A stretch of 64,000 bases of DNA from contig OZ038458.1 of NCBI GenBank assembly GCA_964036195.1, positions 2,728,001-2,792,000 on the forward strand, given 5' to 3'. The position numbers were made by a program, and so were the translations under genes. Each line of letters opens with the position of its first letter. The stretch's first letter is position 1. The notes under the pieces are model-generated. The model did no database searches and had not been told where the DNA came from. It saw nothing but the letters and a program-made list of their open reading frames with translations. The stretch comes from Sphaerolaimus hirsutus (Eukaryota > Nematoda > Chromadorea > Monhysterida > Sphaerolaimidae). Below, piece by piece: positions 12,267 through 23,400 of this stretch.

Positions 12267-12811
12267 TGTAATAATTCAACCCAAGCGGGTATTTATCCAC
12301 GGGCGGGGAGGGGAGTGGATGTAGCACTTATGTATAAAAAATACCCCCTTCCCCCCCCCCCCCCCGGGGGTACGTCGGCGATTCTGATGTGTCCACACTA
12401 GGGATGGCACAAAACGTTGGGGTTTTTTAAACAACGTTTTTTGATAAAAAAGATCGGCCAACCCTACCCATAACCATATCTGGGAGCTTTGAAAAACATT
12501 GTAAAAAAAGGTTTTTCATTAAAAAAACAATGACGTCCAAAATGTTTTTTGTTTAAACATCGGCCAAAATTTTTAGTATAAGCACTAGGTATTTTGCAAA
12601 ATTTGTCCACGCAAGCGCGCAATTTCACACACAAATTGACATTGGTGGTTGTTTTCATTGGTTTTGTGGCATTTTTAGTATGAAAGCATCCATTTCTTTG
12701 TGCTACCACGGTCTATCAGAAATTTAGAGTGTCGGTTAAATTTCGGTTGAACACAATTGCGCGCAAGAACATCATTGTTGTACCGATTTATTTACGTGTT
12801 TTCTGTTTCAG

Positions 12812-12869
12812 CTGGCAAACGGTGGGGTGGTTGGTGCTGCGTCTTGGCACCCATCCAACTGCTGGGCAA
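12812..12869 (+). CDS. Candidate 58-bp exon, second of a homologous pair
   Basis: Bounded by TTTCAG| and |GTTCTC with a good polypyrimidine tract. Encodes VVGAASWHPSN. Partner of 11457-11514. Confidence 0.3.
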
Positions 12870-12899
12870 GTTCTCTGGTCTCCGCTGTATGGCGCGATT

Positions 12900-14150
12900 C
12901 CACCACTGAATTGACTGCAAGTTGTCCTTTTTTCTTGTCTCCATGTGAATCCAACCTTCCTGCTCACAACGCCTGTTTTTGCTCTGGGTGATATTTAAGA
13001 ATTTCTTGTTTTTGTTTTTGCATTTTTCCCGTATTGAATGCTCCCTGTGTTATTGCTACCTTTGTGGGTTGTCTGATTGTAAACATTTGTTTCATATTTG
13101 GCATTTCGCTTGCCTTGACAGCAGGAACACAGCAGATTTATTTCATACATAAATGAATATTTAGGTGATTATGAAGCGAAATGCGGCCAGGTGTATTTGA
13201 AAAAAATTGCAAACCCCATACTCCATGCAGTATCACATTTCTCTTTATAACCGCCGAGTCATAAATATGGTTTCGCTTGTTTCTATGGACAAAAATGTAA
13301 ATGTACCACATTTTTGGGTAGCCCGATCTTTTGTACTGAATAATTATTATTACCACACAGTTGCGAAAATGTATTTATTTTTAACTCGAAAAATATATAC
13401 ACTCAAGTACTGAGTGAATGCATTTACGTTTGATCCAAAAACTTTTACATTTACTTACACCAGTAAATAAAAACTGAGTGTTCAATAATCAGCTTTGAAC
13501 GTATTTCAATTTAATTATGAGTTACCATGTAATTTTCAGTTGACGGAGATTACAAGGTAAACTCAAAATAAAGCTCGAGTAATGTTCAAAGCTGATTTAT
13601 GAGCACACAAGTTTGAGTTTACTGGCTTTAGTGAACTAGTCTGTGCAGCGACATTCCAATTTCCTTCAAGTGCGTTCAGTAAACTTATAAGTAAATATAG
13701 GTCAAGTGACTGATAAACATTGAAAGGACAAGCATTTTTTTGGTATTTGGAAATTCACTTGTCAATACGTTTTCCTCTCAATTAACACTTGAAACTTGGC
13801 ACTTTTCTTTTGCTCACTTGCAGAATTGACACAATCTAAAGTGTTGTTCTTTTTGACAGCACATCAGATTATTGACAGAGGTTCCAACACACTGAATCGG
13901 GCTGCCCAAAAAATTAGTTGGGCAAGTTAAATTTGCCCATCTCGCCAACCTAATTTATTATGACATGGCGAGGCAATGGTGCATTTTCAGTGCTTTCATG
14001 CTGGCTGGCTGGTTATAATGAGATTTGGAAGAATAATGCTGATTAAAAACAAGGCGCATCATGGAAAATGCTCATAGGCGAAGCAGAAACAAACGGCTAC
14101 CGTAACCATGCGAATGTAAATCAATCACAGCTGAATTTGAAATAGCATTT
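12900..14150. other. Non-coding interval
   Basis: No exon with matched splice sites seen. 13430-13640 has an inverted TGAGTTTAC/GTAAACTCA theme resembling 35110-35290, probably an old foldback element. Confidence 0.45.
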
Positions 14151-14154
14151 TAAA

Positions 14155-14585
14155 TACTGTGTTTCCTCGAATTACCCCCCTTTAGATTCACCCCCTCGAA
14201 ATACCCCCCAGTCTTAACGAGATAATGAAAAAATAATAATACCTTGAAATACCCCCACCTGAACAGGGTAAAAACATCATAAATGACAAACTGCAGTTGG
14301 AAGCTGCAGTTGATGATCAATCTAAAGCAGAACATGTTAAAAAGAATGAATGCGTTTTATTAGAGCAGATATTTATTATATTTAGTGTCTAGGACTAGTT
14401 ATATACTTACATATATATGTCTATAGATGTTTGAAGCAAAATTCAACAATAACAGTAATGTACGTTTGAGTATGTGGAATTTCATTTAAAAATTGATGAT
14501 ATAATAAATCCCCATTGAATAAACCCCCATGAAAGTTTGCTGGTGGAGTTATAAACACACTGGGGGTATTTCGAGGAAATACGGT
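14155..14585. mobile_element. Poly-C/poly-G MITE
   Basis: ACTGTGTTTCCTCGAATTAC at the left and GGTATTTCGAGGAAATACGG at the right. Confidence 0.65.
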
Positions 14586-15529
14586 ATGTAGGTTAGGGCT
14601 TATGGTGCAACTATAAAACTTTTTGATATCGATATTCAATATTTTTCCTGATATCGGTAGTTGTTATCAAGACATGCTCGATCTCGATATCCCTGTTTCT
14701 CTGATTTTTCATTCATTTTTTATATTAAATATGAAAACTGGAGGATATTGAAAGCTGAAGGATATTCAATATGATATTTATGTGCTTGCCTTGATAACTG
14801 CACTTCCAGCCAGTGATAATGATAATGAGACTTCATATGGCTCTAAAATAGGTATATCAAAATGACTAAATACTATTAATTCAACTGGCTAAACTGAAAT
14901 CTTACACTAGAATATAATATCACAAAAGTGGTGCTAAGTAACCAAAACAGCATACTGCAGCAATAATTTGACAGCATTTTTGCAAAATTATAATGTGCTC
15001 AGTAAATCCTTACAAAAACGTTTTATAGCGAACAAATGTTTATACAATATTCTTTATACAGAAAACCTACAAAACATATCTTAAAACCATTGTTGATATT
15101 TATCAATGACTTTCAACATTTTCAAAATACTAAAATAGCTTAAAATTTGGATGAAATATGAGATCATTATTACTGATAAAATCAGTGTTATAAGCTGAAT
15201 ACGTTTTAGTACATGCTATATGGAATTGAAAAAGATGGGTGATTTTGAGTAAAAGAAAATAAAATACCTGGAAAAACTCTACCTGGAAAATCCTGGAAAA
15301 ATATATAAAAGTAACCAAATCTTATAACTTAGGTATCTATATTTTCTGATTTTTTTATGTATAAATCTCTCAGAGGTTATTTCAATGTTATCACACTTTA
15401 AGCATGGGTTGCTGTGATAACAGCAATTTGAGTTTTCAACTATTTTTGTGGTGAAAATAGATTATCTTACATGCGTGATACCTAAATCAATTATTTACGA
15501 TTTCATCGGCCTCACTGCATACATATCAG

Positions 15530-15955
15530 GGGTTTTGTAGATTTGGACCCCATGGGGGATAGATAGCTTTAAAAAAAATTTTGGAGGGGGTGGGTTCATG
15601 GGGGTTCATTATATCGGCTTTTCCAAGGTATAGAAGGAAAAAAAGGGAAAATTTCGCTAAAAGTAGGCAAAAAAAACAAGTTTCCCAATCATATATAGTA
15701 CACAAAATTGCTGAAAATAGGCGATAAAACACATGAACTAGTAATTTTAAAGGTGAAAGCTATATAAAGGTATGAAAATTAGCGATTTTGAGCAAAAATT
15801 GCCCCAAATTTTTTTCATAAATGTCTCCAGATAGGTAGATAGCTGGCCAATTTGGCAAGGGGGGTGTTCAGGGGATAGTAGTCAAAAAAAATTCCTCCAG
15901 AATAAATAGATAGCTGACGGATTTAGTGGCAGGGGGGTTACCCCCCACCCCCTTA
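15530..15955. repeat. GATAGATAGCTG-family interspersed repeat
   Basis: Marked by TTTTGTAGATTTGGACCCC, GGGATAGATAGCTTT and GATAGGTAGATAGCTGGCC with G-runs. The same family occurs, in either orientation, at about 8940-9150, 9440-9690, 9840-10254 with 11284-11400, 50215-50460, 51185-51345, 52415-52540, 56120-56720 and 57515-58020. Confidence 0.65.
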
Positions 15956-16489
15956 AGGTACCTGCTACATATCACAAACATCAAATTTCATAAATGATGT
16001 TATCATGCACACAAAATTATATTTTTTGTTTTGCTGATGCCATGCCAATCAGCCTAGTCAATGTGAAAAATCATGGTGTCACATGGTAAAGGTATGCAAA
16101 TATTTTATTGTCATCACACAAAAATGGTTGAAAACTCGAAATTCCTGTCAACTTGGAAAAGCTGTTTATGCAAAAGCAAAAGCCACTTTTAGTAAATACA
16201 ATGTGAGGACACAAGGAAGTTTTACACTTTTCAAAACCTCTGTGTTTTAAACTTTGTCCTTTTGAAAATATGTGTACTTGGGTTATTAAAGTTGACCACT
16301 TTACAACTTAAAAACAGCTCAAACATTGCATTTCCCATGACTACAAATAATGAACAACTGTGGAAACAGACATTTTACAAGTGACAAACAGGCAGTATCC
16401 AACAATTTTGACATTTTTCCAGAAGAAAAATGATGTCTCTAAAATACTCCGTAGCAGACAAACACAAACATGTGCAATCAGATAATATA

Positions 16490-16775
16490 CTGTGTTTGCT
16501 TGAATAATACTCCCCCTTGAATAATTCCCCCTCTTGAATGACCCCACTCTGTGAAACGATTGAGGAAAATATCCCCCCCTTCGGGTGTGTGATCAGTTTG
16601 TTGGGTCCAATTTGAACAAAATGGTGTGTTATTTTCTTTATAAAGCATATTTCATGAAACAACTTCATAATGCTTGAATGGTTTTATGAAAAAATTGTCC
16701 CCCCTTGAATAGTTACTCTGAAAAGTCTGACAAAAAATAATTCCACAGGGGTAATTATTCAAGCAAATATGGCAA
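16490..16775. mobile_element. Poly-C/poly-G MITE, TTGCTTGAATAA subtype
   Basis: Starts TACTGTGTTTGCTTGAATAA; ends GTAATTATTCAAGCAAATAT. Confidence 0.6.
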
Positions 16776-17029
16776 ACAAATAGGACATATGCCCCTCTAA
16801 CATGTATTGATTGTAAATATACCAACCTCTCACCTTAAATTGGATGGAATCTTGCAGTAAGGCATGAAGATCTTTTCACGTATCTTTCTAAACATTATCT
16901 TTTTTACAGAAATGTACGAAATGTCCTTGGATTAGTTTTTTTAAGTATGAATAGTTTTTGTAATAGCTGGTCACTGTTTAAAAAAAAGATTACAATTTTG
17001 ACATTACTGTTAACAGCCTCTCATCCCTG

Positions 17030-17180
17030 CTGCCACTCCCAGACCATTTAAAATGCCCTGTAAAATGTCATGCAAAGTGTCAAAGGTCATGTAAAACGCC
17101 TTGTAAAATGCCAAACTCATTTTATTACACTTTTGATTTGACACTTTGCATGACATTTTACAGGGCACTAACATAACCCC
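17030..17180. repeat. TGTAAAATGTCATG-family TIR element
   Basis: CTCCCAGACCATTTAAAATG at the left and CATGACATTTTACAGGGC at the right, with internal inverted copies. It lies about 85 bp past the stop codon of the EEP gene. Confidence 0.45.
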
Positions 17181-17263
17181 TTCACTCTTATTAACACCAG
17201 GCATAAATCCACCCACCAAATACAGCTGACCTTACATTTATTTTGTCCCTACTTTTTCCACAC

Positions 17264-17416
17264 TCATTTACTTGGCTCAGTGCCAGCTTTGACTTTCAGC
17301 ACAGCATAGACCATGAGATGGCCTTTAGCTGCCTGCTCAATTTTCGGTGCCAAACCGTGGTCAATGCAATCGATTGACTCCCCAAGCCACAGGTGGTCGT
17401 TGCATTTGCTTCGTGC
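17264..17416 (-). CDS. EEP gene A2 exon 10 (stop)
   Basis: Acceptor ACGCAG|GCACGA, stop TGA at 17266-17264. It encodes WLGESIDCIDHGLAPK and AAKGHLMVYAVLKVK. This aligns with the family's C-terminal strand and His motif, with Gly in place of the usual Asp before the His. Confidence 0.65.
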   Translation of the reverse strand, partial: ARSKCNDHLWLGESIDCIDHGLAPKIEQAAKGHLMVYAVLKVKAGTEPSK

Positions 17417-20400
17417 CTGCGTTTTAGAGGAAAGTGTTAGGACATAGAGAAAAGACTAAATTTAAGTTGGGTTCAATCAGCGTTAAGTTTACACGATGTC
17501 CCTGTGGTGACATCAATTTTCAATTGTCAAGTGAAATTTTGTGATGACAAAACACAAATGTTCCACTAATTGCAAGTGTGTGACAACGGGCGTGGACTCG
17601 CTAAACTCTGATAGTGACATCACATGAATGAAATACTAATGTGATCAGTAAAAAATGAAAGTTTGGCTCTTTTTTCAGATGGGATGTAGTAAATTGCGCT
17701 GTCAAATGCATATTCAGCAAACCGACTAAAACATTTCCGTCCAGAAAATGCAAACAGAACCTGTGGCAATTCAATATCCTTATCACTGCCGCAAACTTGT
17801 TTTCCCTCATCTGCCACATGCAAACTGATGAGTTGCTGGCCAGAGCTGGGTCCGCTCAGTGCACCTGCGCCAGCTTCGGCACCCTCGGCATTGACATCGA
17901 CAACGTTTGCATCCGCTTTTGGATCGACTTCTGACGCGGCTAGGTAACCCTGGAAATGTTTGCATGCAGGTGTTTCAATTCACGGTCGCTTTGTGTGTGA
18001 TGAGCATTGAAAAATCGTCAATTTTTAGAAAAAAAATTAAATATATTAAATCTCTCTAACAACAAATATACCTAATTAAATCTCAAGAAACCTGGAAAAA
18101 ACATAGATAAATATATGCATATGAAAAAGATATATGCATATAAAATATGAATGTGTGTGCATTGTCCAAGGGCTGCCTCAAATTTGTCACAAACCTGATA
18201 AAAAGCTGACTCGTAACTCTCCAAAGTAGGTTTTATGTTTGCAAATCGCGCAGACAGGGGTTCATTAGCTTCCAGTTTGTGCTTCAATCTGGCGTCATTT
18301 CTTTTGCTGTAATGTTCTGTGTAACTGGTGCCTTTCGTGTGCCTGTGTATTCAGCAGAGTTGGAAAAACGTATTTACGTTTACCCGAAATACCCGGTTAT
18401 TCGGGTATTTATACTTACGTTTACGTTTACGTTTTCCAAAAATACCATTACGTTTTGTTACGTTTTCCTCACGAAAATACCTGGGTACTGGGGAAAACGT
18501 AAAAAAACTTGTGATCATTCACACATGCACATGTTCAAATGGGCCGCACCACCTGCAGCCAACAATATTCTTGTGTTTTTGCATTAACATAAATATTTAA
18601 CATAAACATAAAAAGTGACTGCATGCTTGCACTTACACATGGAATACTGGGTAGATATTCATAAATGTGTTCAAATGCTGAACACTTTTTGTTTGTTTGT
18701 GTAGCCTTGTCGTTATATTTTTTTTTGTGATGAATTCTGACGACGCACTTGCAACAACTGTGCCAAGCACACGTTTTGAAACTGGTAGGCGAGTGCAAGC
18801 TCTGGTGCCAATCCCAGACTCTGTAAGATGCCCTGTAAAATGTAAAATTTCATGCAAATGTCAAAACTTATGTAAAATGCTCAGCAAAATGGCAAAGATT
18901 TGCCACCTTCCAGGGCATGACTTTAGACACTTTGCATGTTATTTGACATTTTCAAGGCATTTTACAGGGTCTGGGACTCCACCAGAATCACCAGCGTAGT
19001 TGGATTTCGCCACACTTAAAACAGAAAGTGGTGCAGATGGAGCGATTTACCCATCTAAAGGTGAAAATAATGGTATTTTCCAAAGCACAATGGCAAATAC
19101 TGTGTGTAAGTAAAATTTTTACGTTTACGTTTATTTTTACGTATTCCTTGGTATTTTAAAAATACCTTACGTTTTAGTATTTATACTTTTAATTTGGAAA
19201 AGGTATTTACGTTTACGTTTACGTTTTCCCAAAATACCAGTATTTGCACAACTCTGGTATTCAGTGATAAATAAAATAATTAGGTAGATAGGTAGATTTA
19301 GTTTTGGGTGTTTTTGTGTTGAGGAACACATTTGCTAGTATGCACTGATATTTATCCTTAAAACCTGAGCCCAGAATTTATTTGGAAAGCGGGTACTTCC
19401 GGCAACTGTGATCGCGTAAAAAATGATCTATAGGTATTTTCATGAAAAAAATTTCATTTCAAAATATGGATTTTTTTCAATAAAAGGTTTTTTTAAATGA
19501 TCAATTGCAGTGTTTTCCTTATCGTTGCAACATTGTCTTTTGTAAAAAGCATCCAAAATTTTCCTAATAAAATCTGGGGCATGGTCCAATTCCACACATT
19601 GTCAAACATCCAAATATGTAAACTGATAAGTGATATGTAAATAAGTCAAGTGCCAGCGACAGGGTATAATGCATGTCCAATTCCAGGTGCCATTTCCATG
19701 CTCAACTCAATTTTCAAAATTCATGCCTCAAATCTAAAATTCAAAATCTGTAAAAATGCCATCTCAACCTGGTGACTAGCTGCCTGAGGTGCAGCGAGCT
19801 GAAAGTGGTGCTGTTGAAGGGAGTTTCCTTGCAGAGGCCCCGATCTGCTGAATCGCTGTAGTCGAGGTTTGCGTCGCCGGCGATGACGACCCGGTCGCCT
19901 TCCTGCACAACTTGCAACGTTCATATGCATTTTTGTCCACACCATAGTTGTTAAAACGTATTTACGTTTACTCAAAAAGTACGCATACTCGAGTTCTGAG
20001 TAAATACATTTGTGTATACTTTGAAAAAAGTACCTGTACTCGTTTTTTCATATACTTTTTGAAAATACTCGAGTACAGAAAACGTATTTCAAATAGGTTT
20101 TGTTATAGGCTTTTTCAGTGGATAGATGGGGGAAAGTTAGAAAAAGGAGAAAAATAGGGAGAAAAAACTTCAAAAATAGCTTAAAATAGCAAATAACACA
20201 AGAACTAGTGAATTTGTAGGTTAAAATGGTCAAAAAGGTACGAAAATTAGTTATTGTGAGTGAAAATTGGGTCAAAATTCCTCAAAAATACTCACTTTTA
20301 CGTTTTCTGGGTGGAAAAGTATTTTACTCGGGTTTACTCATGAGTAAAAGTTAAAAAAAAATTACTTTACGTTTTCTGTACTCAGGGTGTGAGAAAAAAT

Positions 20401-23400
20401 AAATACTTTACGTTTACGTATACTTTGAAAAACGTTCAGTACTTTTAACAACTCTGGTCCACACGAAACCAACTGGAGCTGCACCGTATTTCTTTTAAAT
20501 TTTGCTGGGGGATTTATCATTTATTTTTCTGCCGATGTATTTTGAGGGGGCTTATTTGAGGGGGTTTATTAATTTCCCAGCATACTTTAGGGGGGGGGGG
20601 GCTTATTTGAGGAGGTTTGATATTTCGCCAGAAATGTTACGACATTCGGAAATACAGAAAACGGAAATGGGAAATTTTGTACTTGTCAGAAAAAGGAAGT
20701 TTGTTGAATTTTGAGAATGAAAAATGAAATGCTAGAAAACGGAACGGAAATTTTGCGCATAAATGGAAAAAGTGCTGAAATTGTCTTGTAACCGACAAAA
20801 ATTGCAGAAATTTTGCCGCAAATAGGAAAAATGTCCAGAAAGGGGTGGCTTGTGATGCAAAAAAAGCCGCAGGACTATGGTACCATGGCGCTTTTACATC
20901 ACTAGAAGTAGACAGCTCGTGGCAACGCACCTTATTCATATTAGTGACGACGTGTATCAAGTCCTCGACGAACAAGCTTTTCCTGTCCAAACGTTGCGTG
21001 GTGGTGGCCACAAATCTATCCCTGTGTCTGTACGCAGCCACTACAGCCAGCCCGTACCACGGAGCCACGTTACGAAGAGATATGCCTGACGTTTCAGTTT
21101 AAATTGTCCCACACACCTAGGTTACCAACGTGAAATGCTCTACCATTTTGGTAAACTGTTTTGACAAAACAGTATGAAACACCATAGAACTCTGCACAGT
21201 GTTTCGTACTGTTTTGTCAAAACAGTTTACCAAAATGGGCGAGCATTTCATGTTGGTAAACTAATGTGTGTGTAGGCAATATATTCTAGAAAAGCTACCG
21301 TATTTGCTTGAAAAATTCCCATGGGGGATTGTCTTTTGTCAGACTTTATGAGGGGGGAACTATTCAGGGGGAGGAATTATTATTTCGTTAAAAATGTTGA
21401 GCATGTTTTTATCAATTCATTCGATAAAATATTCTTTATTCACACATTAACATGCCAGTTTTGTCCAAATTGGACATAAGAAATATAATATGGCTTACTG
21501 GGGGAATCATTCAAGGAGGGAATTCACGAAATTCCGGTATTTTTGGACAGTTACTTTGAATCTTTGTATAACCACGATAGAGAGTTTAGGATCGTATAAT
21601 CAATGTTCAACTGCGTATTTATACAAACACCTATAGTTGTCAATTATTCAGTCCCTCAACACAGTAGTGAAAAAATCATCACCTACTACTGGGCATTTTA
21701 CATTTTACAGCTCGCGTATTTTGAAGTCCAACAAAACATACCTAGAATATCGTGGCTGGGCGCGGACGTGGTAACATACTCCTTGCTGCGGTCCAGTGCG
21801 TTGTCGCGGACGTAGATCGCCACGCCGTAGCCAACCAGGCGGGACGAGTGCGCCTGCGTGCACATTTTTGGGGGCCAGAATTATTGGTAAAATAACTGTA
21901 GCTTTTTCATGAACGTTAAATCCTCCGTCCAAATTTTGAGTGTTTTTAGTCTAGTAAGCTATTTACCGTATTTACTCGAAATACCCCCAGGGGGTTTATT
22001 TTTTATAGTGGAGATTTTGAAGGGGCGGGGGGGGGGGGGGGGGTATTTTTGCCAGATTTTTTTTGAACTCCCGGTAGTTATTTGTTGCTTGTAACGTATG
22101 TACGCAAAACGAAGAAAAATGCAGCAGTTACCACCATGTGTAACAGTCTATAGATCTATAGTCTACAGTCTGATATACCTAAGTATGCAGATGGTATAAA
22201 CCCAAGATTTAACGTAACACAGTCATTGTTTTTGACGTGTGTTCTGCATTGCCCGGATAACAAACAGCAGCTTTGTCTTTACACTTTATTTGGGGGTATT
22301 TCGAGGTGGGTGGTTATAAATTCATATTGGTCATTTTGAGAGGGAGGGGTACTTCGAAGAAAAACGCACGTCGACGTTGCATTTTTCGACGTCTGCGTAA
22401 AACGTTACAAACAACAAATTAGTACTGGGAGTTCACAAAATTTCTGGCGAAAAAATAAGCCCTTTCCCCTCGAAATACCCCCCCACTATCGTTTAACCCC
22501 CCCCCCCCCTCAAAATCATCACTCTGAAATAATCACCCGCCCGGAGGTATTTCGAGGAAATACGGTATTTCCTTTTGAACAACCTGGGAAAAAGTGCAAA
22601 CCTACTCAGGTAGCCAAAATTCCTTAATTTTACGTGACTTGTGAAACCGACCTGCCACATGAACGCGTAGCCAGGCAGATGGTAAAATGCCAAATTTACA
22701 GCAGTCAATTTCATGGTGCCCCCATCTTCCTCCTCGTACGCGAGTTTGTGCGCTTTTGGATTCGCTTTGGACATGATTAGAATGTCGAAATTCTGCCGCA
22801 CCTGCCAATTTTTTTTGGTGGGGTACCGTTTGGGTATTGAAAGTATTAAAAATACCCAGAGTACTCGAATACTCTATTAGAATTTGTGTGGCCAAAGAAA
22901 AAAATTTGATTCATGTGGGATATGGTAAGTTTTATTTCAAAGTGTGCAGTCAGTGGACTAACGATGGCAAAAAAAGATTCGAAAATTCGAAAACATTTTC
23001 GAATTTTCGAATTTTTTCGGAATTTTCGAATTTTTATTTCGCCCCTAGAAAAAACACTTAAAAATCGATTTATTTTTCAAAAAATTCGAAAATTCGAAAA
23101 TTCAAAAATTCGAAAATAGTTTTCGAATTTTTCGGTCAGTTCAAGGCAACAAAACGCACTCAAGTTCAACGTTCTATATAAATCGACAATTGATACAGGG
23201 CGCGTATGAAAAAGCGAAACGTAACAAAAAAACGTTGAAATGTCATCTGTGGTGGAAGAGGCGGACATCGACACATCCGTTTTTGATACTGTATTTCCTC
23301 GAAATACCCCCCTCAAAATTAACACTATGAATTAAATAAACCCCCCTCGAAATACCCCCCCTCCCCAATTTGGTGTATAGAGAACGGAATGTGGTTTATG

